From contig CAYJUW010000002.1 of NCBI GenBank assembly GCA_964373495.1, forward strand, positions 1 through 35,714: a stretch of DNA of 35,714 nucleotides, in the 5' to 3' direction. Positions 7,097-13,955 of this stretch are shown here, piece by piece (within the stretch, counting starts at the first letter, position 1; every line of letters begins with the position of its first letter). A program made the position numbers and the translations under genes. The notes under the pieces are model-generated. The model saw only the letters and a list, made by a program, of their open reading frames with translations. It did no database searches and had not been told where the DNA came from. The DNA is from JACQMJ01 sp964373495. GTDB lineage: Bacteria > Patescibacteriota > Minisyncoccia > Sungbacterales > SURF-37.

Positions 7097-7245
7097 GAAA
7101 CTCTAAATCCTAATCTCGAAATCCTAAACAAATTCAAAACTCGAAATTCTAAAGCTCCAAACATGAGTTTTGAATTTATGATTTTGATCATTGAGGTTTG
7201 TTTCGAATTTCGTATTTCGTGCTTCGGATCCCGCGAAGCACGGGG
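7097..7245. repeat. AT-rich self-complementary intergenic element
   Basis: Arms such as aaattcaaaactc and gagttttgaattt, followed by tttcgaatttcgtatttcgtgcttcggatcccgcgaagcacg, make a long imperfect hairpin between iscS and the Rrf2-type gene. It continues into the 3' end of the Rrf2-type gene. Confidence 0.6.
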
Positions 7246-7508
7246 CAAAATTTATGAATGGGGCTGTAGAAATTGATGAGCGCCTGAACCGATACAGCGG
7301 CGCCATTCCCCTTGATGCGGTACCCGCCGCCCGGCCCCTTTCGCGCTTCGAGCCACCCGGCGTGTTTTAATTCCTGGGCCACCTTCTCAAGATAGGCCGC
7401 GGGCAGGCCGCGGGTTTTGGCAATCGCTCCGATAGCTGCGAAATCGCCGCCCTGCTCTTTGAGACAGCCGACGAGGGCAAGGGCATAGTCAAATCGCTTT
7501 TTGCCCAT
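7188..7508 (-). CDS. Rrf2-family-like transcriptional regulator
   Basis: A 106-residue winged-helix protein starting MGKKRFDYALALVGCLKEQG. The layout fits the Rrf2 family: recognition region IGAIAKTRGLPAAYLEKVAQ, then LKHAGWLEARKGPGGGYRI, the characteristic wing. Rrf2 members such as IscR, CymR and NsrR often control Fe-S or sulfur genes, and this one sits directly upstream of iscS. The three C-terminal cysteines that hold the IscR cluster are not present. After about residue 85 the sequence (KFCPVLRGIRSTKYEIRNKP) is encoded by the AT-rich intergenic repeat, so the native C-terminus seems to have been lost or overwritten. The start is not supported by a Shine-Dalgarno sequence. Confidence 0.8.
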   Translation of the reverse strand: MGKKRFDYALALVGCLKEQGGDFAAIGAIAKTRGLPAAYLEKVAQELKHAGWLEARKGPGGGYRIKGNGAAVSVQALINFYSPIHKFCPVLRGIRSTKYEIRNKPQ

Positions 7509-7513
7509 GTTAT

Positions 7514-7675
7514 CGAAATTTTCGAGCCCCGCATGTAGCGAAGAAAATTTCGCCACAAAATGGAGCGCCCCCACTTTTAAGAGCGGTGCGGGGTCAATGG
7601 TGTAACTCTGCCTATAGTTTCTGCGGGATTCATATTGCTATGCGATTTGAGTTCCTACCGTCTCTAAAAGTGGGG
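7514..7675. repeat. Nested inverted repeats upstream of the Rrf2-type gene
   Basis: Two inverted repeats are visible: cgaaattttc (7514-7523) with gaaaatttcg (7543-7552), and cccccacttttaagag (about 7567-7582) with ctctaaaagtggggg (about 7661-7675). They could be repeat elements or control sites for the regulator gene. No gene is seen in 7509-7789. Confidence 0.5.
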
Positions 7676-7789
7676 GTAAAGGTTTGGCAGCTGCGATTTC
7701 CCCGCCTTTGGCTCGAAATCGCAGGCCAAATTCCTTAATTTCGGATAAATATAGTCCGATTATAGCCGCCCCAAGACCTTTGGCAAGTG

Positions 7790-9148
7790 TTACCGGCCTT
7801 GACGTTCGGAAAAGAAATGGGGCGCTGGTAAGGCACTTGGCTGGCGCAGACCCAAAGTCGTTCTCAAAAGCATGAACCCAATGGCCGCGGCGAGCGCGAG
7901 GCCTGCGCCATAGGAGAACGCCGCGTGGCTGCCGAAGCGCTGGCTCAAGTAGCCGAAGATAACGCTCGCCGGCAGGAGGGCCAAGCCGGTAAAGGCGTTA
8001 TAGATGCCAAAAGCCGTGGCGCGGACTTCGGGCGCGACAAGGCCGGCTACGATGGCGCGGCCCACGCCTTCAGTGAGGGCCGCGTAGATACCATAGGCGA
8101 TGAAAAGGAGCCAGATGCTTTTGGCCGATGCGCCATACGCAAGGCCCAAGTAGACCGCCGCAAACACGAGGAGCCCAACCGCAAAGGTGTTGCGCTTGCC
8201 TACGCGATCCGCGAGCGCGCCGAACGGCGCGGCGAGAATCGCAGCGGTGGTGTTGAACGCGAAGTAGAGGATGGGAAGAAGCGCAATGGCAATGCCGACA
8301 TCCCGGGCCTTCAAAATCAAAAAGGCCTCCGAGGCCTTGCCGAGCGAGGCCAGGGTGGCCACGCCGAGGAAGAGGAAAAAGGGAGCGCCGAGGGGCACGA
8401 AACGACTCAGCGCTCCTTCTCTCGAATCGGTTCCCGAATGAGCACGAATAGGCCCCCGAATGTCGGAGATGACGGGGCGCTCCGGTGTTACTCTATTTCC
8501 CTTATCTTCTATATTCTCTCTATCTGCCATCCTCTCGCCAGCCAGTACCTCGCGAACAAAGAAGATAAGGATCAGAACCGCAAAAAAGCTGGCGACGAAC
8601 GAGAGTAGAAAGAGTGTGCGCAGGTTGCCGCCGATGAAGGGCAAAATGGCAAAAGCCGCGAGCGGACCAATGGCCGCGCCGAGCGTATCCATACCGCGGT
8701 GAAAGCCAAAGGCCCGGCCAAAGACCTGCCGCTCGGTGGATAAGCTGATCAGGGCGTCGCGGGGCGCGTCGCGCGTGCCCTTGCCCACGCGATCCATGAA
8801 GCGCACGCCAAGCACGTGCCACGGCACGGCGGCGGCCGCGAGGAACGGCTTGGCCAGTGCGGAGAGCGAGTAGCCGATGACCACGAGGCGCTTTCGCTTC
8901 TGCCACTTGTCCGAGAGCCATCCGGAAAAAATTTTCAAAATGCTCGCCGTGGCCTCGGCCACGCCCTCCACGATCCCGACGAAGGTGAGCGAAGCCCCCA
9001 AAACCGAAGTCAAAAAAATCGGAATGAACGGAAAAATCATGTCCGAGGACAGGTCGTTCAGAAAGCTCACCACCCCCATCCAGACCACGTTTGGCGAGAG
9101 GCCGAGGAAGCCCCGCCGCGGAACCGCTGTTTCTTTTGCCGACTGCAT
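7790..9148 (-). CDS. MFS transporter, 12 transmembrane helices
   Basis: A 452-residue major facilitator superfamily protein, a secondary transporter of the cytoplasmic membrane. The loop after helix 2 has the MFS motif A form GWLSDKWQKRKRL, and a matching loop in the second half reads GALADRVGKRNTF. The arginine-rich loop RFMDRVGKGTRDAPRDALIS resembles a subgroup of uncharacterised MFS proteins. The substrate cannot be inferred. The central cytoplasmic loop (about residues 204-240) is enlarged by a low-complexity stretch (ADRENIEDKGNRVTPERP). The ATG lies only 6 nt after a TACAAT box, so the message may be leaderless. It is apparently monocistronic. Confidence 0.93.
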   Translation of the reverse strand: MQSAKETAVPRRGFLGLSPNVVWMGVVSFLNDLSSDMIFPFIPIFLTSVLGASLTFVGIVEGVAEATASILKIFSGWLSDKWQKRKRLVVIGYSLSALAKPFLAAAAVPWHVLGVRFMDRVGKGTRDAPRDALISLSTERQVFGRAFGFHRGMDTLGAAIGPLAAFAILPFIGGNLRTLFLLSFVASFFAVLILIFFVREVLAGERMADRENIEDKGNRVTPERPVISDIRGPIRAHSGTDSREGALSRFVPLGAPFFLFLGVATLASLGKASEAFLILKARDVGIAIALLPILYFAFNTTAAILAAPFGALADRVGKRNTFAVGLLVFAAVYLGLAYGASAKSIWLLFIAYGIYAALTEGVGRAIVAGLVAPEVRATAFGIYNAFTGLALLPASVIFGYLSQRFGSHAAFSYGAGLALAAAIGFMLLRTTLGLRQPSALPAPHFFSERQGR

Positions 9149-9154
9149 GGTACC

Positions 9155-9160
9155 ATTGTA
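9155..9160 (-). promoter_or_regulatory. -10 box TACAAT next to the MFS start codon
   Basis: The box lies 6 nt before the ATG on the minus strand, so transcription would begin at or next to the start codon. No good -35 is seen. Confidence 0.4.
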
Positions 9161-9189
9161 GCAGAAGGATTGGCGTGGAACAGAAATTT

Positions 9190-9470
9190 ATTGTTTGTCC
9201 GCCAGAATACCGCGCCGCTGGGCGGGCCAGACGCGAGGCGCTTTGCCGGAGGCAAACGCCCCGTCTCCGCGGATGAACCCCGTTAGAAACTCCGTTTCTA
9301 ACGGGGTGAATGGCGGGAACAAATCACCGCACCATCCCGAACGAAGTGAGGTTAGGGTGCGCGATCCCGTACTTCCGCGAACCAGCGTCAGTGGCTCGCC
9401 GAGGCGTCAGTTCGGGCGGTACGGGATCCGCGTAACTTCAACGCTCCCTTTGGTCGCGGAAGTTACGGGA
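9190..9470. repeat. Cluster of palindromes in the 9149-9583 spacer
   Basis: This 435-bp spacer holds no convincing gene. It contains a hairpin around 9236-9259 (aggcgctttgccggaggcaaa), the CCCCGTTAGAAAC element at 9278-9306, gatcccgtac (9363-9372) paired with gtacgggatc (9419-9428), and cgtaacttc (9431-9439) paired with gaagttacg (9459-9467). It looks like several repeat elements inserted next to each other; a structured RNA is less likely. Confidence 0.6.
9278..9306. repeat. CCCCGTTAGAAA palindromic element (intergenic copy)
   Basis: Perfect 13-bp arms ccccgttagaaac (9278-9290) and gtttctaacgggg (9294-9306) with a tcc loop. This is the minimal form of the family also seen in iscU, gyrB and the toxin pseudogene. 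Confidence 0.9.
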
Positions 9471-9583
9471 CAATAATCCCGAGTCCCGCCGAAAGCGTGG
9501 CGAGGGATCTCGTTCAAAATCATATACCGCACCGCTTTGCGGTGCGGTTACCGAAGATCTCACACACGGGAAGGAGGGCTGGG

Positions 9584-9922
9584 ATGGCAGTACATGCGGA
9601 CGATGCCCTGCACATTACGACCACGCGGCTCAATCGAGCACCGATATACCGCCTGACCGTGAGCCACGGCGGCGTGACGCGACACACCGACCTTGACCTT
9701 GAAGCGGACGTGGCAAACTTCCGGGCGGGCGTTCATCTCGGTTTCACCGAGCGAGACCCCGATCTTCTCCGCCGCGCTGAGCTTGAACCGACCGACCAGT
9801 ACGATCAAATCCGCCGCGAAGGCATCCTCGTCGGGTTGATCGCGGCCGGCGTCGCCATCCCGCCCGTAACCCATCCGGAAGAAACGCCCCATTCGCTCTC
9901 CTGCGAAGACGTCGGGGATTAG
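9584..9922 (+). CDS. Hypothetical protein, 112 aa
   Basis: No family recognised. It begins MAVHADDALHITTTRLNRAP, continues with amphipathic strands (IYRLTVSHGGVTRHTDLDLE) and an acidic helical region (FTERDPDLLRRAELEPTDQY), and ends in a flexible tail. There is no signal peptide or membrane segment. The start is strongly supported by AAGGAGG 6 nt before the ATG, and the longer upstream frame lacks such support. A rho-independent terminator follows at once, so it is a single-gene unit. A minus-strand frame over the same bases is probably a shadow. Confidence 0.65.
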   Translation: MAVHADDALHITTTRLNRAPIYRLTVSHGGVTRHTDLDLEADVANFRAGVHLGFTERDPDLLRRAELEPTDQYDQIRREGILVGLIAAGVAIPPVTHPEETPHSLSCEDVGD

Positions 9923-9929
9923 CCGGCAC

Positions 9930-9968
9930 AAAAACGGCTCGTACCACGAACGGAGCGAGCCGGTTTTT
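9930..9968 (+). terminator. Rho-independent terminator of the 9584 gene
   Basis: aaaaacggctcg (9930-9941) pairs with cgagccggttttt (9956-9968), a 7-bp GC stem extended by A:T pairs and ending in a U-run. It starts 8 nt after the stop codon. Confidence 0.8.
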
Positions 9969-9990
9969 AATACAGCCAGAGCAAGGCAAC

Positions 9991-10548
9991 CTAGATAGGG
10001 AAGCGAGCGATCGTCTCGTACACTGCCCCGCCCGGCTTCAGGTGCGACTCCATCACCGCAACCTCATGCACCTCGAATGAAAAATCAACTTCGCCGAGCA
10101 CGCGGGTTTTGGCTTCGAGCTCGCGGAGCTCGCCCGGCTCAAATCGCGCGAGCGTGACGTGAAGGTGCAGCGGCCGCGACTCAGATTTCAGCGGCGGGAG
10201 GTCGGGCTGCGATGCCCGCAGTTTTTCAAGTTTCTTTTTTAGCTTGGGCAATTCGGACGGCATCTCTCCTTCCAGCCAAATCATCCGCGCCGGCACGCCC
10301 GGCGGAGCCAGGAGCACCCGCGAGAAACGGAGCGCGAATGGCTCCCAGCAGCCGCGGCTCCGCCTAAGTGTCGTGATAAGCGTCTCGAGTATCGGGTCAT
10401 CAAGGTATACCGGCGGGACCAACGTAATATGCCAATTCTCCGGCGGGAGCCACCGGATGGGCAGGAAGCGCCACTGCGTGATGGCCTCGGCAACCTGCTG
10501 CTTCAGCGCGGGCGACAGATCAAGGGCAATGAATATGCGGCGCTTCAT
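9991..10548 (-). CDS. thpR: 2'-5' RNA ligase family protein (RNA 2',3'-cyclic phosphodiesterase)
   Basis: A 185-residue member of the 2H phosphoesterase superfamily. Both signature tetrapeptides are present, HITL (residues 40-43) and HVTL (residues 130-133), each on a strand that contributes one catalytic histidine. The start MKRRIFIALDLSPALKQQV is typical of the bacterial ThpR group, which opens 2',3'-cyclic phosphates and can ligate tRNA halves in vitro. The biological role is unknown in most bacteria. The gene stands alone, with an AT-rich palindromic element directly upstream. Confidence 0.9.
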   Translation of the reverse strand: MKRRIFIALDLSPALKQQVAEAITQWRFLPIRWLPPENWHITLVPPVYLDDPILETLITTLRRSRGCWEPFALRFSRVLLAPPGVPARMIWLEGEMPSELPKLKKKLEKLRASQPDLPPLKSESRPLHLHVTLARFEPGELRELEAKTRVLGEVDFSFEVHEVAVMESHLKPGGAVYETIARFPI

Positions 10549-10555
10549 TCGCTAA

Positions 10556-10690
10556 TCATACCGAAATCCGAAGCGCGAAGCACGAAATCCGAAACAAATC
10601 CCAATGACCAAAATTCAAAACGTGCTTGGAGTTTTGGCGTTCGGATTTTGAATTTTTGTTTCGGGTTTCGGATTTAGGGTTTAGGGTTTC
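10556..10690. repeat. AT-rich self-complementary intergenic element
   Basis: cgaaatccgaaacaaatccc is mirrored by tttgtttcgggtttcggattt, with a core caaaattcaaaacg against ttcggattttgaatttttg, giving a long imperfect hairpin upstream of the RNA-ligase-like gene. Confidence 0.6.
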
Positions 10691-10694
10691 CGCG

Positions 10695-10862
10695 CTAGTG
10701 GTTGCGGTCTTCCCACTCCGGCACGGACTCGCCCACGCACCAGAAAAAATGGTAAACCCCGGTCGGGCCGATCCAAGACATTTCTAGTCCTGAGAATTTC
10801 AAGTTGAGCTTGTTTTTGGGGAGATAAAGTTTGTTCTTCGGGACCCATACGATCCTAGACTT
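10695..10862 (-). pseudogene. Possible gene remnant or 28-aa small protein
   Basis: A minus-strand frame of 55 codons between stops reads WVPKNKLYLPKNKLNLKFSG and then MSWIGPTGVYHFFWCVGESV before ending PEWEDRNH. The composition is protein-like. The only ATG is internal (10779-10781), with AGGA 6 nt upstream, so either a 28-residue peptide is made or this is the 3' end of a gene whose start was lost. The remaining 10863-11125 bases up to the IS element hold only a palindrome (tgcctgcc at 10908-10915 with ggcaggca at 10953-10960) and no clear gene. Confidence 0.3.
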
Positions 10863-11125
10863 TTATGGATGATGCTGCCTTAACCCCTCTCGGTCGGGGT
10901 CACAAGATGCCTGCCGGGCCAGGTCTCCCACCTTCGCTTAAAGCTACGGACGGGCAGGCAAACCCAGATTTCCGCGTCTCCCGCACGAAACTCCCGTGGT
11001 CGGGTGTGTTTGGAACTGTGGATTGGAGGCAGATGGAAAGTGAGTTGTTCGCATCGAGTTTCTTACGAAAATAGAACCGCCCCCCATGCAGTTTCGTTGA
11101 ATTCGCAAGACGAGAAAGAGGCTGA

Positions 11126-12175
11126 AAATTCCCCTTTGAAATGCAACTGCCATAGTATGCAGTTGTATGAAGAAACGTGAGTGGTTTCGGCATTTGACGG
11201 ATAAGGATCGGGACCGTATCCAGGCGCTGCGCGATGACTGGCACTCCCAGCAGGCGATCGCCGAGGTGCTCGGGGTATCGAAGAGCGCCATCTCCCGCGA
11301 ACTGCGGCGCAATCCCACCCGAGTGGGACGCTACGTCGCGGATCGTGCCGCATGGGATGCCTGGGTCAAGCGCAGCCGGAGCAAGTACCCGGGCATGAAG
11401 ATTGAGGAGCACTCGGAGCTCCGGCGCTGCGTCATCCGAGCCTTACAAAGGCTCCGTGCTCCGGATGAGATCGCCGGGCATCTCAAACGCATCGGTGCCT
11501 CACCCCGTGTCGGCACAAACGCCATCTACAAATGGCTGTATGCTGAAGATGGCCACCCGTATTGCCGATACTTGTGCACTCGACGGACCCGCAGACGACG
11601 CCAAAGGGGTGTTTCAAAACGGGTTCTGATACCGGACAGAATACCGCTTCAGGAGCGACCCAATGAGCCTGGGCTCATCCATGCTGAACGCGATCTCTTC
11701 GTATCTCCCCGCCGGGCGCACTCCCGAGGTACGGGTCTCCTCATCGTCGTGCCGGAAACGAAACTCCTCGCAGGTTCGATCCTGCCGAATCGGGAGAGTG
11801 CGATCGTGATGCGATCGGCGAAAACACATTTCGATCGAATGCGCGTTGACACCTGCACCGCAGACAATGGCATCGAAAACGTCGCGCATGCGGCGAGTGG
11901 GGTTCCGACCTACTTCTGCGATCGCGGCGCGCCGTGGCAGAAACCCCATGTGGAGGGCGCGATCGGTCTCGTTCGCCGCTGGTTTCTTCCTAAGGGCACC
12001 GACCTCGCGCTGGTACCCGACCTCGTCTTCCAATCCCAGCTGCATCTTCTGAACGGGAAGTACCGCAAGTCGCTCGGCTATCGGAGCGCGTATGAAGCCG
12101 CACTCGAACGGGGTATCATCACCACAGTACCGCGATTATCCCTAACCCAGGCAGTTGCATTTCGCTAGGGAATTT
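11126..12175 (+). mobile_element. IS30-family insertion sequence
   Basis: The element is about 1.05 kb with 26-bp imperfect terminal inverted repeats. The left end (11126-11151) and the complement of the right end (12150-12175) share aaattccc and gaaatgcaactgcc, with four mismatches between. The right repeat contains the transposase stop codon. The exact ends are ambiguous by up to 4 bp because AATT is present on both sides and could be a target duplication or part of the repeat. The single transposase gene looks intact. Confidence 0.85.
11167..12168 (+). CDS. IS30-family transposase
   Basis: This 333-residue DDE transposase moves the surrounding IS element. The N-terminal helix-turn-helix (about residues 8-50) contains HLTDKDRDRIQALRDDW and AIAEVLGVSKSAISRELRRN, typical of the IS30 HTH_38 type. 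The catalytic region has Asp176 (HAERDLFV), Asp233 (TADNGIEN) and Glu263 (KPHVEGAIGLVRRWF, followed by LPKGTDL as in IS30 integrase cores). The full length and lack of internal stops suggest an active or recently active enzyme. The start lies 16 bp inside the left inverted repeat, so any promoter must lie in or beyond that repeat. No internal Shine-Dalgarno sequence is obvious. Confidence 0.93.
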   Translation: MKKREWFRHLTDKDRDRIQALRDDWHSQQAIAEVLGVSKSAISRELRRNPTRVGRYVADRAAWDAWVKRSRSKYPGMKIEEHSELRRCVIRALQRLRAPDEIAGHLKRIGASPRVGTNAIYKWLYAEDGHPYCRYLCTRRTRRRRQRGVSKRVLIPDRIPLQERPNEPGLIHAERDLFVSPRRAHSRGTGLLIVVPETKLLAGSILPNRESAIVMRSAKTHFDRMRVDTCTADNGIENVAHAASGVPTYFCDRGAPWQKPHVEGAIGLVRRWFLPKGTDLALVPDLVFQSQLHLLNGKYRKSLGYRSAYEAALERGIITTVPRLSLTQAVAFR

Positions 12176-12189
12176 ACCGGCCGAGGTAA

Positions 12190-12218
12190 TTGACTTCTAT
12201 GCCAGGGGTAACTATAAT
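12190..12218 (+). promoter_or_regulatory. Strong sigma70-type promoter for the 12267 gene
   Basis: TTGACT (12190-12195), a 17-bp spacer and a perfect TATAAT (12213-12218). It begins 14 bp beyond the right end of the IS30 element, so it is outside the element. Confidence 0.8.
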
Positions 12219-12266
12219 TTTAGTTCGGAGTCCTTGACATCAAACGTTTTACTGGCGGGGGGAGAA

Positions 12267-12824
12267 ATGGGTGAATACATGATTCGTAGGCTGAAGCGGG
12301 GCGATCTAGAGATCGATCAGCGGATACGACGGCTGGTGGAGGTCCTCAACAGGGTGCCTGGAGTGTCTACCACCGAGAGTTGCGGCGGTCATCCAGAGCC
12401 CAGGACGTCTGGGGTGCCGGAGAATGAATTCTACGTCTGCTTTCAAATCTGGCACTCCCGTCTTGCCCGGCGTGCCCTAACATTCATCTCGGCGGCCGCC
12501 TTTCATGCCAAGCTGATGACGGAAGATCCCGGAGGGATTGCCGATGCCGAGGCCACAATCGAGGTAATAACGGCGTTCGATGATCTCGATACGATACCAC
12601 GGGTAGACTCGCTGGCATACAAGCTCAAAGGTAAGCATGTCCTGCCCGACCTCCTCGCAGAGTACATCGAACGGATCGCCAAAGAGGGCCGCCGTCTCTG
12701 CCCAGGCATCCTTGGCGCGGAACTTGGGGAGAAGTACTTCGGTTCAGAGGTTATTGACGCAAGACTTGAGCGCAGGTTCGGTGCGGAGTTCGTGGCAAAG
12801 TACCTTAAAAAGAGGGAAGGGTGA
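12267..12824 (+). CDS. Hypothetical protein, 185 aa
   Basis: A soluble protein beginning MGEYMIRRLKRGDLEIDQRI. The segment LVEVLNRVPGVSTTESCGGH is the most distinctive part; a similar arrangement (helix, then PG..TT.SC.G) occurs in TYW3-like proteins, but I would not assign that function on this evidence. A middle region is rich in Asp and Glu (EVITAFDDLDTIPRVDS), and the C-terminal third is helical and basic. The ATG at 12267 is chosen because a GGGGGGAG purine run lies a few bases upstream and the promoter gives a leader of about 40 nt. The gene directly follows the IS element and may have lost or gained upstream sequence with it. Confidence 0.72.
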   Translation: MGEYMIRRLKRGDLEIDQRIRRLVEVLNRVPGVSTTESCGGHPEPRTSGVPENEFYVCFQIWHSRLARRALTFISAAAFHAKLMTEDPGGIADAEATIEVITAFDDLDTIPRVDSLAYKLKGKHVLPDLLAEYIERIAKEGRRLCPGILGAELGEKYFGSEVIDARLERRFGAEFVAKYLKKREG

Positions 12825-12896
12825 GGAATACCCGGGCACATCATCGCGGCCAAACTGCCTGCGAGCGTGTGCCTTTTTTTCTGCTGCTATTTGTAG

Positions 12897-12969
12897 CTCC
12901 GGGGCCTGGATTCGAACCAGGATCTCGTGGTCCAGAGCCACGCGAGCATACCAGTTGCTCCACCCCGGA
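12897..12969 (-). tRNA. tRNA-Gln (anticodon CTG)
   Basis: Full cloverleaf on the minus strand: acceptor TCCGGGG/CCCCGGA, D-arm GAGC/GCTC, anticodon stem CGTGG/CCACG with loop CTCTGGA (anticodon CTG), and T-arm CTGG-TTCGAAT-CCAG. The U1-A72 pair and G73 discriminator are identity features of bacterial tRNA-Gln. CCA is not encoded. It lies 4 nt downstream of the homing endonuclease gene on the same strand. Confidence 0.9.
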
Positions 12970-12973
12970 ATAA

Positions 12974-13888
12974 TCAATATCTTCTAAATTTAACCTGTTT
13001 TGAAAATTTTTCAACCTCGCGCTTCTTTCTGAGTCTGGTCGAGGTAGTCCTAAACTCCGGATGGTACCCAAGTAACCGTAATCCTCGCCCTACGATCTGC
13101 AGTAAACTTACATTCCGATTTGAAAATTGCAGGTTATACGTGTACGTCGGCGGGTGTATCGAGAGCGAACCCTCCGCCTCGAAAAGCCCTCGCAACAGCC
13201 GAATGACATGGCGCTTGTTACCCCAAATCCATCTCGGTATCCCAATCGTCAGATCCCTCCGGCTCCCCGCGGGAACCCCGAGCCGTCCTGAAATGTCTGT
13301 CTGATATAACCTGATTCTGACGCAATTCTTTCCTGTAACGCGACTGACCGTTGGTTGTTTTCTGAATATCCTTCGCGTCAAGCGAGCATACCGGTTGATG
13401 AAGCCGGGATTATTTGAGTTCGCAGAGATCGTCATCCCCTCGGTTCTAGGGAATTTAGTTATGTTCCCATCGCCGAGCATAACGCCAATGAATTCTGCAA
13501 GATCGCCGTTCTTTGGAAGACGTTTTATGGCGTACACTGCGCACCGGCGCCCCAGACGAAAAAACCAGCCTCGGGCTTTAGCTTTTTCCCTCCAGACAGC
13601 GAAATTATCAATGTGCTTCTGCCGAAACGTTTCTGAAATCTTTGCTACGCCCGGATGCGTTTCTTTGGTGTACCCGGTATTCCACGGCGGCGGGCGCCGG
13701 CGCAAACTCAATCGCCACCGGCGGTAGCGGGGATCGGACTCCGAGAGCGTGCCGACATTGACCCCAAAACCGGTGATCTTTGTTTTAAAGCGACGGTTAT
13801 AGGCGGCGACTGAAGTCCGGTGTTCTCGACCGAGATGCGTATGGGTGATGACCGCGAACCGCTTGCCGCAAAACTGGCAGGCAATCAT
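12974..13888 (-). CDS. Free-standing LAGLIDADG homing endonuclease with N-terminal zinc finger
   Basis: This 304-residue site-specific DNA endonuclease is of the two-motif LAGLIDADG type. The first motif is LAEFIGVMLGDGNI (active-site Asp140) and the second is IRLLRGLFEAEGSL (Glu239), with a basic linker containing GRLGVPAGSRRDLTIGIPRW as in intein-type enzymes. The N-terminus, MIACQFCGKRFAVITHTHLG followed by REHRTSVAAYNRRFK, has a C-x2-C (4, 7) and H-x(4-6)-H pattern like the MucR/Ros zinc finger, which could add DNA-binding specificity. No splicing blocks are present, so it is not an intein. A TATACT box (13896-13901) lies 7 nt upstream of the ATG. The gene is wedged between tRNA-Gln and the Clp-like gene. 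Confidence 0.9.
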   Translation of the reverse strand: MIACQFCGKRFAVITHTHLGREHRTSVAAYNRRFKTKITGFGVNVGTLSESDPRYRRWRLSLRRRPPPWNTGYTKETHPGVAKISETFRQKHIDNFAVWREKAKARGWFFRLGRRCAVYAIKRLPKNGDLAEFIGVMLGDGNITKFPRTEGMTISANSNNPGFINRYARLTRRIFRKQPTVSRVTGKNCVRIRLYQTDISGRLGVPAGSRRDLTIGIPRWIWGNKRHVIRLLRGLFEAEGSLSIHPPTYTYNLQFSNRNVSLLQIVGRGLRLLGYHPEFRTTSTRLRKKREVEKFSKQVKFRRY

Positions 13889-13955
13889 TGCCCCCAGTAT
13901 AGCATGAGGTGTAAAAATTACCTACCACTACACGATCCCCGAACGCGGACGTATC

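Noticed and set aside
9560..9931. Minus-strand frame opposite the 9584-9922 gene
   Set aside because: The plus-strand frame has a strong Shine-Dalgarno sequence and a terminator directly after it; this one has neither.
13910..13950. tRNA-like 5' half (minus strand, GGGGATCGTGTAGTGGTAGG)
   Set aside because: It resembles a tRNA acceptor and D-arm, but no anticodon arm or 3' half could be paired; at most a remnant.
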